Source of the DNA: Bacillota bacterium
GTDB taxonomy: Bacteria > Bacillota > Clostridia > Christensenellales > SZUA-584
Length of the DNA: 64,000 bases
Direction of reading: 5' to 3'
Assembly (NCBI GenBank): GCA_023406895.1
Contig: JAEXTV010000019.1
Coordinates: 92,723 to 156,722, forward strand
Below are positions 34,509 through 42,960 of the stretch, in pieces. Numbering within the stretch: the stretch's first letter is position 1; every line of letters begins with the position of its first letter. The notes beneath the pieces are model-generated. The model saw nothing but the letters and a program-made list of their open reading frames with translations. It had not been told where the DNA came from and searched no databases. The position numbers and the translations under genes were made by a program.

Positions 34509-35396
34509 ATGAACGAAAAATTAAAAGGTGTATTCGCACCAATTACAACACCGTTTACGAGCGAGGGCAAGGTAGATTATGCAGCTCTCCAGCACAACAT
34601 GGCATTTTACGCTTCTTCCGGCATACAAGGCTATCTTGCCCTTGGCTCAAACGGTGAAAATAAGAGCCTGACAAACGACGAAAAGGTTAATGTATTAAAA
34701 ACGATTATAGATAACAAGGGAAAAGACCAGTCGGTTATGGCTGGATGCATATTCGAATCGACTTACGAGACGATAGAATACGCCAAAAAATTTGAAGCGC
34801 TGGGTACGGATTTTTTGACACTCTTACCTCCTTCTTATTTCAAGAAGCAAATGACGGATCCGGTACTCATTAAATACTTCAATGATGTGGCCAATGCCGT
34901 GGACACCCCTTGTCTGCTGTATAACGCACCGCAGTTTTGCGGAGGCACCACCTTATCCGTTAAGCTTGTGCAGGAATGTGCAAAGAATCCCAAAATAGTT
35001 GGTCTTAAAGATTCATCAACGGGCAACATTGAAGGCTTCCTGTTCGGTGCGCGTGACACCCTCAGTGTGATGGCCGGCTCGGCAAACTTCTTTATGATGA
35101 CGGTGCTTATGGGCGGTTCAGGCGGTGTTGTGTCTCTCGCAAACATCTTCCCGGGCATTGTTAACGATCTTTATAAGCTTATATGCGAAGAAAAGTATAA
35201 GGAAGCTTTTGCGCTGAATGAAAGAGTTCTGCAGCTGAATAAGGGCGTTTCGGGTGCCGGCGGTGTGGCTGCTGTTAAATACGCAATGGACCTTGCCGGA
35301 CTTAAGGGCGGAGATCCCCGTTTGCCGCTGCTCCCGCTTCCTGAAGAAAACAGAGTAAAAATCAAAACTCTGCTTGAAAAAGAGGGAATGATTTAA
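34509..35396 (+). CDS. DHDPS/HOGA-family class I aldolase, paralogue 2
   Basis: The 295-residue protein shows Tyr 138 in LLYNAP and Schiff-base Lys 167 in GLKDSS. Its pocket motif GSNGEN matches that of 4-hydroxy-2-oxoglutarate aldolases more than the GTTGE of DapA. It likely cleaves a 2-keto acid into pyruvate and an aldehyde, or catalyses a related dehydration. It is clearly related to the enzyme encoded at 29998 but not a recent copy. It lies 26 bp after the transaldolase-like gene. Confidence 0.85.
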   Translation: MNEKLKGVFAPITTPFTSEGKVDYAALQHNMAFYASSGIQGYLALGSNGENKSLTNDEKVNVLKTIIDNKGKDQSVMAGCIFESTYETIEYAKKFEALGTDFLTLLPPSYFKKQMTDPVLIKYFNDVANAVDTPCLLYNAPQFCGGTTLSVKLVQECAKNPKIVGLKDSSTGNIEGFLFGARDTLSVMAGSANFFMMTVLMGGSGGVVSLANIFPGIVNDLYKLICEEKYKEAFALNERVLQLNKGVSGAGGVAAVKYAMDLAGLKGGDPRLPLLPLPEENRVKIKTLLEKEGMI

Positions 35397-35441
35397 CAAG
35401 AATGTATGCTGAGTTATCAGAAAGGTTTATGAGGACTGGAT

Positions 35442-36386
35442 ATGAGAAAAGTACTGTTAACCAAGAAACTGAATGAAACGAATGCACGATTGTTTGACGG
35501 TATTGCAGACCTAGAACTGGTTACGATACCTGACGGTAATCAGCCCCTGTTCGAGGAGCATATCAAAGACGCGGAAGCGATACTTCTCAGCACGGCGTAT
35601 AAAATGACCCCGGATGTCATCTCCAAGGCCTCAAAATTAAAGGTCATCAGCAGAACGGGCGTGGGCGTGGATAATGTTGATGTGCCCGCGGCGACGGAGA
35701 AGGGTATTCTGGTGCTTAACACACCGCAGGCTAATTCGATTTCAGTGGCCGAACATACTGTGGCAATGATCGTCGCTATATCCAAACAGCTTTTGATGTA
35801 TGACAGCGAACTAAGAGAGGGCAACTTCAAAATTAGACGCAGCAACAAAGCAGTGGATATTGACGGAAAAACACTGGGGCTTATTGGCTGCGGGCGCATT
35901 GGAAGGTTTGCCGCAGAGAAATGCAAAGCGGCGTTTGGCATGAATGTGATCGGATACGACCCGTATATTACGGAAGCAGAAGGCATCACGATTTATAAAG
36001 ACATCGAAGAGGTCTTCAAGCGTGCAGATTATATATCGCTTCATATTCCGCTGACGCCGGAGACAAAGAACCTGGTTGGTGACAAACTGCTTTCACTGAT
36101 GAAGCCGACGGCTTATATCATCAACACAGCAAGGGGCGGAATCATCGATGAGCAGGCGCTCGCACAGAAACTGAAGAATGAGGAAATCGCAGGTGCTGCT
36201 CTGGATGTACTCGAATCCGAACCGCCAACCAACGACAATCCGCTGCTGGGATTGAAGAGCGTCATACTCACGCCGCATACCGCAGCGTTGACCAAGGAGT
36301 GTTCCGAACGGGTGGCCTACGAGGCAGCGCTTGGCATAGCGGATTACTTGAACGGCAAAACACCCAAGTTTATTTTTAACAGATAG
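35442..36386 (+). CDS. D-2-hydroxyacid dehydrogenase (phosphoglycerate dehydrogenase-like)
   Basis: The 314-residue protein has the NAD-binding GCGRIGRFAAEKC, the Arg in NTARGGIIDE, the acidic residue in DVLESEPP and the His in LTPHTAA that together form the active site. It lacks a regulatory ACT domain, so it is not a standard biosynthetic SerA. In this operon it probably reduces a 2-keto acid or oxidises a 2-hydroxy acid arising from the sugar. Confidence 0.85.
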   Translation: MRKVLLTKKLNETNARLFDGIADLELVTIPDGNQPLFEEHIKDAEAILLSTAYKMTPDVISKASKLKVISRTGVGVDNVDVPAATEKGILVLNTPQANSISVAEHTVAMIVAISKQLLMYDSELREGNFKIRRSNKAVDIDGKTLGLIGCGRIGRFAAEKCKAAFGMNVIGYDPYITEAEGITIYKDIEEVFKRADYISLHIPLTPETKNLVGDKLLSLMKPTAYIINTARGGIIDEQALAQKLKNEEIAGAALDVLESEPPTNDNPLLGLKSVILTPHTAALTKECSERVAYEAALGIADYLNGKTPKFIFNR

Positions 36387-36422
36387 TTACTTTAAAAGTA
36401 ACATGACTTTAGGGAGGATAAC

Positions 36423-37481
36423 ATGACCAAAAAGTATGATTTAGTTGGTTTTGGCGAAGCGATGGTTCGTTTTAATTCGCCCGAGCATGTCAGGCTCGAG
36501 CAGGCACAATATTTGAATCTCGCTATTGCGGCAGCGGAATTGAACGTGTGTGTGAACACGTCGACTTTAGGGATAAAAACGAAATGGGTCTCTAAGCTCG
36601 TTGACACATGGTCAGCCAAATATGTGGTCAATAAGGGTCGTGAACATAATGTCAATATGGACGATGTCATCATAGAGAAGTATGACGGCAGCGGCAGAAA
36701 GGCAAGAAACGGACTGTGCTTTGTCGAAGTGGGTATCGGCCCCCGTGCATCGAGGCAGATCTATGATAGAGGTCACAGTGCGATTTCGCAGATCAAGGAA
36801 GGCGAAATTGACTGGAAAGCAATATTCTCAGAGGCTGGCTGGTACCACACAACGGGCATTACCTGCGCGATCTCTCCCGAGGCGGCTGATGAAGCTGTGC
36901 GTTCGTTGAAAATTGCCAAAGAGTGCGGCGTGACGACCAGTTTCGATTTGAATTTCCGTTCAACGCTCTGGACACCGGAGCAGGCGCAGGCTGCAATGGC
37001 AAAGGCCATGCCGTATATCGATGTGCTTATCGGCAACGAGGAAGACTTTGAAACCATGTTGGGTATCAAAGCGGATGACACGACCAATACATATTCCAAA
37101 CTTGATCCGATGAGCTACAAAGCTGTTGCAGAGAAGGTATGCGCCAAATACCCGAATGTCAAAACGGTGGGGACAACACTGAGAGAAGTTAAGACAGCGA
37201 CACTCAACGATTGGCGGACTGTGGCATATCACAACGGTGAGTACTTTGTATCTCGTAAATATGAGAATCTCGAGATTTACGATAGAACGGGTGGCGGTGA
37301 CAGCTTTGCGTCTGCACTGATCTATTCCCTGATTACCGGCGAGTACAAAGGACAGGACATGATCGAGTTTTCCGCGGCGTATTCTGCGCTGTGCCATGGC
37401 TTTATGGGAGACTGGAACTGGGCTTACAAAGAGGAAGCCGAGAGCGTGATGAAGGGCGGAAGCGCGAGAGTCAAACGTTGA
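36423..37481 (+). CDS. PfkB-family sugar kinase (2-keto-3-deoxygluconate kinase-like)
   Basis: The 352-residue protein begins YDLVGFGEAMVRF and ends with the PfkB signature DRTGGGDSFASAL, in which D293 is the catalytic base. The middle SFDLNFRSTLW and IGNEEDFE match KDG-kinase-type members. It would phosphorylate a 2-keto-3-deoxy sugar acid or related ketose before aldol cleavage. GGGAGG precedes the ATG. It lies between the hydroxyacid dehydrogenase and Gfo/Idh genes in the same operon. Confidence 0.85.
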   Translation: MTKKYDLVGFGEAMVRFNSPEHVRLEQAQYLNLAIAAAELNVCVNTSTLGIKTKWVSKLVDTWSAKYVVNKGREHNVNMDDVIIEKYDGSGRKARNGLCFVEVGIGPRASRQIYDRGHSAISQIKEGEIDWKAIFSEAGWYHTTGITCAISPEAADEAVRSLKIAKECGVTTSFDLNFRSTLWTPEQAQAAMAKAMPYIDVLIGNEEDFETMLGIKADDTTNTYSKLDPMSYKAVAEKVCAKYPNVKTVGTTLREVKTATLNDWRTVAYHNGEYFVSRKYENLEIYDRTGGGDSFASALIYSLITGEYKGQDMIEFSAAYSALCHGFMGDWNWAYKEEAESVMKGGSARVKR

Positions 37482-37500
37482 TGAAAGAGAGGGAATGTTG

Positions 37501-38652
37501 ATGAAGAAGATTAACGTAGCTTTGATCGGACACAAGTTTATGGGACGCGCGCATACACACGCCATTACAGATGCGCCGATATTCTTCGATCTTGGTGTTG
37601 AGATTGGCAAAAAAGTGATATGTTCCAACGAAGAGTCAGTCAAGGAAGTTGGAAAAAGATGGGGATGGGAAAGGTCTTGTCTGGACTGGAGAGAGGTCAT
37701 TGAAGACAAAGATATCGATGCCATCAGCATTGCGGCTCCCAGTAAGGTTCATGCACAGATCGCAATCGCAGCGGCCAATGCGGGCAAGCATGTTTTCTGT
37801 GAAAAACCATTGGCGTTGAATATGGAAGATGCGGAAGCGATGGTCAAAGCCGTTGAGGACAACGGTGTGATCAACATGGTTGGCTTCAATTTCCGCAGGG
37901 TTCCTGCGCTTTGTCTGGCGAAGCAGCTCATCGAAGAGGGTGTACTGGGCAAGTTGTATCACTTCAGAGCAATCTGGTCTCAGGATTGGCTGACAGACCC
38001 CGAATTTCCGATTGCATGGCGGTTAAAGAAAGCCGCTGCGGGTTACGGTACACACGGAGATTTGGGTGCGCATACCATTGATATCGCCCGGTTCTTAATC
38101 GGAGAACTCGATGAAGTTTGTTGTGTCGAAAAGACTTTCAATAAAATGCGTCCAGTGGCAGTGTTCGAAGACGGCCTTTTTGCAAAGGCTGGCGAAGAAA
38201 AAGCCGAAGTGGATGTTGATGATGCCTCCCAGATGATGGCGACATTCAAGAACCAAGACATTATGGCTTATTTCGAGAGCACGAGAAATGGAACCGGACA
38301 CCGGAACCAGAACAGAATTGAAGTTGCGGGCAGCAAGGGCGCAATCATCTGGGATGAAGAGAGTCTGGGTGAGCTGGAGTATTATAATGATAGCGATCCG
38401 ACACATCTTAAGGGTTTCCGCAGGATTCAGGTCAGTGAAGCAGTTCATCCATACATGGCCAATTGGTATCCTGCCGGTCATATCATTGGATACGGTGATA
38501 CGTTTGTCAACGAATATTATGACTTCTTCACCGCAATCAAAGAAGGCAAGCCCATTACACCCAACTTTAGGGATGGCTTAATGGTTCAGAAGGTGCTGGA
38601 CACGGCGGAACAATCTTCAATCGAACGTGCCTGGAAAAAGATACAGTATTAG
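37501..38652 (+). CDS. Gfo/Idh/MocA-family oxidoreductase
   Basis: The 383-residue protein has an N-terminal Rossmann domain (NVALIGHKFMGRAH), the family EKP motif in CEKPLAL and the HxxD-type active-site segment in DLGAHTIDIARF. Members oxidise or epimerise sugar hydroxyls with NAD(P). The GHKFMGRAHTHA start and long C-terminal domain are like myo-inositol-dehydrogenase-type proteins of uronate or inositol loci. ATG 37501 fits AGAGGG better than the ATG two codons earlier. Confidence 0.88.
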   Translation: MKKINVALIGHKFMGRAHTHAITDAPIFFDLGVEIGKKVICSNEESVKEVGKRWGWERSCLDWREVIEDKDIDAISIAAPSKVHAQIAIAAANAGKHVFCEKPLALNMEDAEAMVKAVEDNGVINMVGFNFRRVPALCLAKQLIEEGVLGKLYHFRAIWSQDWLTDPEFPIAWRLKKAAAGYGTHGDLGAHTIDIARFLIGELDEVCCVEKTFNKMRPVAVFEDGLFAKAGEEKAEVDVDDASQMMATFKNQDIMAYFESTRNGTGHRNQNRIEVAGSKGAIIWDEESLGELEYYNDSDPTHLKGFRRIQVSEAVHPYMANWYPAGHIIGYGDTFVNEYYDFFTAIKEGKPITPNFRDGLMVQKVLDTAEQSSIERAWKKIQY

Positions 38653-38670
38653 AAAAGAGAGGACAGTATA

Positions 38671-39162
38671 ATGCAGAGAATCAAGGCGCAACATGTCACG
38701 CCAGAAAATTTTCAGGCGTTTGGCAAGGTCATCAGTGTAATGGCAAAATCAGAGCCGGATGCGCAGTCGGACATACAGACGTTTTACGGCCAATTAGCAA
38801 TCATGCAATGCCAGGACTCTATTGAGCTCGGAATCTGTGTCGCCAAGAATCGAGCATTTGTTGTTGATATACTGGAACAGCACGCAGAGACAGCCGAGCT
38901 ATTGGCTGCACTGCGAGGGGATTTTATCACGCCGGTGACAACTTCGGTGATCATAAATGGCAAGGAATACCCCGATATGGAAAAGATAACAGCTGTTCGC
39001 GTTAATCAGGGAGAGGGAGTTGTATTTGATAAAGGCATATGGCATTGGACGCCGTATGCCGTGACAACGAGCTGTGATGTTTTGGTGGCGTTCAAAACTG
39101 ACACGCCGAAAAACGATTTTATTGCGAGCAATCTTAGCAATGAGATAATCATAGAGAAGTAA
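38671..39162 (+). CDS. AllA (ureidoglycolate lyase)-like protein
   Basis: The 163-residue protein resembles the AllA cupin-like fold: an N-terminal TPENFQAFGKVIS and the later EGVVFDKGIWHWTPYAV, where the His-Trp-His-type segment is conserved. True ureidoglycolate lyases act in allantoin breakdown, but no purine genes are present; homologues in sugar-acid loci have no established role. It is the last gene of the catabolic operon, 18 bp after the Gfo/Idh gene and just before a perfect hairpin. Confidence 0.75.
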   Translation: MQRIKAQHVTPENFQAFGKVISVMAKSEPDAQSDIQTFYGQLAIMQCQDSIELGICVAKNRAFVVDILEQHAETAELLAALRGDFITPVTTSVIINGKEYPDMEKITAVRVNQGEGVVFDKGIWHWTPYAVTTSCDVLVAFKTDTPKNDFIASNLSNEIIIEK

Positions 39163-39180
39163 TACCAACTTTTGTTTGCC

Positions 39181-39207
39181 GTCACTCACCGCTTGGCGGT
39201 GAGTGAC
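39181..39207. terminator. Perfect 12-bp stem hairpin at operon end
   Basis: GTCACTCACCGC and GCGGTGAGTGAC flank a 3-base loop, 18 bp after the AllA-like stop. The following AATTTCCTTC is a weak T tract, so it may be a terminator, an mRNA-stabilising structure or an operator dyad. Confidence 0.55.
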
Positions 39208-39239
39208 AATTTCCTTCAAAAAAACTTTGGTGTAAAATA

Positions 39240-39266
39240 TTGTTTGGGGAAGCGTTATGGTAAGAT
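39240..39266 (+). promoter_or_regulatory. Promoter for the ABC transporter genes
   Basis: TTGTTT and TAAGAT with a 15-bp spacer and a TG one base before the -10 box (extended -10), 34 bp before the ATPase ATG. Confidence 0.4.
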
Positions 39267-39300
39267 ATATCGCAATATACAACAGAGTATGGAGGAAGAC

Positions 39301-40791
39301 ATGCGAAAAGAGGTATTAAGATTAGACTGTGTTACAAAAATAATCAATCACGTTAAGGTGCTCAAGAATATATCACTAACGGTTTATGAAGGGGAGATTG
39401 TCAAACTGTTCGGAGACATGGGGCAATCACAGGCCATGGTGGTTAAGCTGTTAGGCGGTGTGTTCCAACCGGATTTCGGTAAGATATATGTGGATGGCCG
39501 AGAGGCTGAGCTTTGCTGCCCGCATGACGGCAAAAAAGCAGGGATCAGCATTATCCATAAGAAAAGCGATCTCATACCGAACCTCACTGTAATGGAAAAC
39601 CTTTTTCTCGGGAGAAACGACGCTGACAGCAAGCCCTTTTTGAAGGTGAAACAACAGGAAGCGCGTACCCGGGAATTGCTCAAAATACTTGGCTTGGACT
39701 TTACACCGGATACTTTGGCGGCAGATTTGACCATTGAGCAAATACAGCTTGTGCAGCTGGGTAAGGCGCTGCTCGATGACCCCAAAGTGGTGGTAATGGA
39801 TCACACAAACATACTGCTCGACAAGAAACAGATTAAACTTTTTGAAGGTGTGTTCCGGGAACTTTCAAAGAGAAAAGTAGGAATATTGGTGGTTGCGCAG
39901 AACCTGAAGGATTTTACGGATGTCTCGGACAGGGTGTATATCATTAACGACGGCAGCATTATCGGTAACGTTGAGGCTTCGGAAATTGATCGTGATAAGA
40001 TCCTCCACATGATCAGCAACGATTATCTGATAAAACGGCAGGGTATATCCCTCAACGATATTTCGAAAGAGGTTCTGCGCGTTGAAAAACTGACGACCAG
40101 AAACACATTAAAGGATGTGAGCTTTTCTGTCAGGAAGGGCGAAATCGTTAGTATAACTGGTTCGTATGGATCAGGAAAATGTGAGATAGGCAACGCACTG
40201 TTTGGATTGGAAAAGATCATAAAAGGTAAGGTTTATCTAGAAGGCAAAAAGATTAAAATCAAGAATCCGGCAGACGCGATTAAAAATAAAATCGTGATGA
40301 TATCGTATGAAAACGAAGATAGCGGGCTTCTATACAACTTAAGTGTTAAAGAAAATATCAGTATTTTAAGGCTTGGAAGCATCAGCCACCTTAACATCAT
40401 TCGGAAGGAACTGGAAGACTGGCTGGTAAAGGCGGTGAGCACGGACCTTGGATTCGATTTGCTGGATGCGGACATCGATATGAAATCTTTAACCACAACC
40501 CAGCAGAAAAAAGTCAGCATCGCAAGGGCCATGAGTGTGCATCCCAAGGTCTTGATACTCATAGAACCGACTAAAGGAATGGATAGAATCAGCCGGAATC
40601 AAATATTAGAACTGCTGGTATCGTTTTCTAACAGAGGAGTGGCAATTATTCTGATTTCGTCAAATGTTCATGAGATACTGCAGGTCTCAAATCGATGCTT
40701 GCTGTTCAGCAATCATACGATTACTGGCATTATTGATGAAAGCGAGCTTGAATTTAAAGACCAGCTTGATATATTTAACAATCTAATATGA
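39301..40791 (+). CDS. Degenerate sugar ABC-type ATPase (two NBDs, altered catalytic motifs)
   Basis: The 496-residue protein has the RbsA/MglA two-NBD layout but broken motifs. In NBD1 the Walker A reads GDMGQSQAM, with Q44 where Lys is expected, the signature is LTIEQIQ, and the Walker B ends MDHTN with His instead of the catalytic Glu. In NBD2 Walker A keeps Lys (GSYGSGKCE) but Walker B reads LILIEPT, losing Asp. ATP hydrolysis, at least at one site, is unlikely; a regulatory or structural role is possible. ATG 39301 follows GGAGG. An intact ATPase is encoded at 42957. Confidence 0.85.
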   Translation: MRKEVLRLDCVTKIINHVKVLKNISLTVYEGEIVKLFGDMGQSQAMVVKLLGGVFQPDFGKIYVDGREAELCCPHDGKKAGISIIHKKSDLIPNLTVMENLFLGRNDADSKPFLKVKQQEARTRELLKILGLDFTPDTLAADLTIEQIQLVQLGKALLDDPKVVVMDHTNILLDKKQIKLFEGVFRELSKRKVGILVVAQNLKDFTDVSDRVYIINDGSIIGNVEASEIDRDKILHMISNDYLIKRQGISLNDISKEVLRVEKLTTRNTLKDVSFSVRKGEIVSITGSYGSGKCEIGNALFGLEKIIKGKVYLEGKKIKIKNPADAIKNKIVMISYENEDSGLLYNLSVKENISILRLGSISHLNIIRKELEDWLVKAVSTDLGFDLLDADIDMKSLTTTQQKKVSIARAMSVHPKVLILIEPTKGMDRISRNQILELLVSFSNRGVAIILISSNVHEILQVSNRCLLFSNHTITGIIDESELEFKDQLDIFNNLI

Positions 40792-40849
40792 AGATCGGTA
40801 AAAGACCGGTTGCAGTAAAAACGGAATCTACAGAAAAGAGGTTAAGCAT

Positions 40850-41953
40850 ATGGTAAAGAAAGGATTAAACAAGTTTGTCAAAAACGATTTGGCGAGCATA
40901 TCTGTAATTTTCATCATCCTGCTGCTTATCGTGATTTCAATGTCAAACCCGGCACGTTTGGGTTTCAGCTTGACAGCCCTATCCAAAGACGTTGCCATAT
41001 TCGCATTGGTAGGCTTAGCACAAATGGCCACGTTAGCTGTTGGACAGTTTAATCTTGCCGTGGGTGCCATGGGCGGCGCGGCAGGCATGATATGTGGTTA
41101 CCTGATCAATATACCGATAGAGGGGACGATGAATGCAGAGCAGTATACTCAGGCGGAAATCGGATTGGCTTTGCCTTGGTTTATCGGCGTTATTGCCGCT
41201 CTGCTGGTCGGGTTTGTGATCGGTATCATTCAAGGCGGCATAATCGTTAAAACAAAAATCAACCCATTCATTATCACGCTTGCGTTGATCAGTATTATTC
41301 GTGGACTTAACATGGCAGTAACGCAGAATATATATTTCAGAAATCTGCCGACTGCTTTTAAAGATATCAATGCCATGACAATACCGTCTACTGCAGCATC
41401 AGACACAGGGCAAGGCACGTTTGGGTTACCAATAGTCTTTATCGTGGCGTTGGGAATTATGGTGATACTTTGGGCGATTTACAACAGGACGGTATTGGGA
41501 CGAAAAATGCTGGCGACCGGAGTCTGTACCAGAGCTGCTGACTTCGCAGGTATCAACTCCAACAAGTATATTACGATAGCGCATGGCATAAGCGGAGCAC
41601 TTTGTGCATTGGCAGGCGTTCTGACAGTATCAAAACTCGGTGCGGCACAGACATCAGTGGGCGATAATTGGATGCTGTATTCGTTCGCATCGACGATTCT
41701 TGGCGGAACACTGCTCAATGGCGGTAAAGTATCCATTACCGGCACGATGATTGGTGCGGGGATAATGACGGTGATTACAACCGTTCTTGCGCTGCTAAAA
41801 ATAGATGCATTCACGCATCAGATATTCATCGGCGCGATCCTTCTGCTGTCCTTCCTGTTAAACAAAGCGCGGGAAGCGTTCAGCGTCAGACAGGATAAAG
41901 CCATTCTCGAAACACAGAATGATAATTGCAAAAAGGGAGGTGTCAACCTATGA
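40850..41953 (+). CDS. Sugar ABC transporter permease (RbsC type), subunit A
   Basis: The 367-residue protein has about ten membrane helices and the family segments VGQFNLAVGAMGGAAG, GIIQGGIIVKTKINPFIITLAL and ATGVCTRAADFAGIN, the ATPase-contact loop. It likely forms a heterodimeric channel with the next gene product. AGAGG precedes the ATG. Its stop overlaps the start of the second permease (ATGA at 41950-41953). Confidence 0.92.
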   Translation: MVKKGLNKFVKNDLASISVIFIILLLIVISMSNPARLGFSLTALSKDVAIFALVGLAQMATLAVGQFNLAVGAMGGAAGMICGYLINIPIEGTMNAEQYTQAEIGLALPWFIGVIAALLVGFVIGIIQGGIIVKTKINPFIITLALISIIRGLNMAVTQNIYFRNLPTAFKDINAMTIPSTAASDTGQGTFGLPIVFIVALGIMVILWAIYNRTVLGRKMLATGVCTRAADFAGINSNKYITIAHGISGALCALAGVLTVSKLGAAQTSVGDNWMLYSFASTILGGTLLNGGKVSITGTMIGAGIMTVITTVLALLKIDAFTHQIFIGAILLLSFLLNKAREAFSVRQDKAILETQNDNCKKGGVNL

Positions 41954-42960
41954 AAAATTCGCACGCTGAAACCACGAAAAAGAATAAGTTCAAGATAACG
42001 AATAAAATGGGTATCGCTATCGTCATTGTATTGCTATCCTTGCTGATATCAACACAAAGCGGTAAGTTCTTCTCCCAAGACAACTTCATCGCAATTGCAA
42101 GAATATGTAGTGTGACGATTTTGGTGGGTTATGCACAGATGGTGGTCATCGCCGGCGGAGGATTAAATGTTTCGATCGGTGCGATCGGTGGACTCTCTGC
42201 AGTTATTGTGGGCGCGTTAATACAACGTGCGGGTGTGCCTTGGGGATTTGCAATCATAATTGCGATTATGATTGGTGCCTGCTGCGGTGTGTTCAATGGA
42301 TTTGTCATTACGCGTTTAGGTGGTACGGGTGAAATATCCTGGCTGACGACGTTGGCCACGTCGAGTATTTTTACGGGTATATCGCTGACGATTACCAAGG
42401 CCAATCCGTTTTATAATCTGCCCGAAGGATTTGACTGGATTGGGGCTCACAACATTGGCGGCTGGATACCTTTTATGATCGTCGTAACGCTGGTATTCAC
42501 AGTGATACTCTGGTTCATGTTCAAGTACACGAGTTTTGGTCAACAAATACTGGCAATCGGCGCAAACAAAAAAGCAGCTGAGTTGTCTGGCATCAATGTC
42601 AATAAAGTCATGTTGATGAAGCATATCATCTCAGCAGTCATTGCTGCATGTGCCGGAATACTGTTCAGCACCAGACTGGGGTCAATTGGATCGGATATCG
42701 GGGGTGACTGGATGCTGTTCTCATTCGCTGCACCGCTCATTGGCGGAACGCGAATGGAAGGCGGACGGGTCGATGTGGTTGGTGCTTTCTTGGGCGGTTT
42801 GCTGCTCGCGATTGTGTCAAACGGCGTTGTTCACTTGCAGGTCAATGTGTATATCGTTGAAATGTTGGAAGGAATTATAATTTTGCTTGCGGTTGGTCTC
42901 GATAGAATCCGGCTGCTGAGAGAAGAACACCGCGAGAGATTGGAGCGTGCTGCATTATGA
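41950..42960 (+). CDS. Sugar ABC transporter permease (RbsC type), subunit B
   Basis: The 336-residue protein has a polar Lys-rich start and about nine membrane helices with GGGLNVSIGAIGGLSA, GVFNGFVITRLGGTGEISWLTTLA and AIGANKKAAELSGIN. It partners the permease at 40850. GGAGG lies eight bases before ATG 41950, inside the end of the previous gene; its own stop overlaps the ATPase start at 42957. The nested ATGA overlaps suggest balanced synthesis. Confidence 0.92.
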   Translation: MKNSHAETTKKNKFKITNKMGIAIVIVLLSLLISTQSGKFFSQDNFIAIARICSVTILVGYAQMVVIAGGGLNVSIGAIGGLSAVIVGALIQRAGVPWGFAIIIAIMIGACCGVFNGFVITRLGGTGEISWLTTLATSSIFTGISLTITKANPFYNLPEGFDWIGAHNIGGWIPFMIVVTLVFTVILWFMFKYTSFGQQILAIGANKKAAELSGINVNKVMLMKHIISAVIAACAGILFSTRLGSIGSDIGGDWMLFSFAAPLIGGTRMEGGRVDVVGAFLGGLLLAIVSNGVVHLQVNVYIVEMLEGIIILLAVGLDRIRLLREEHRERLERAAL

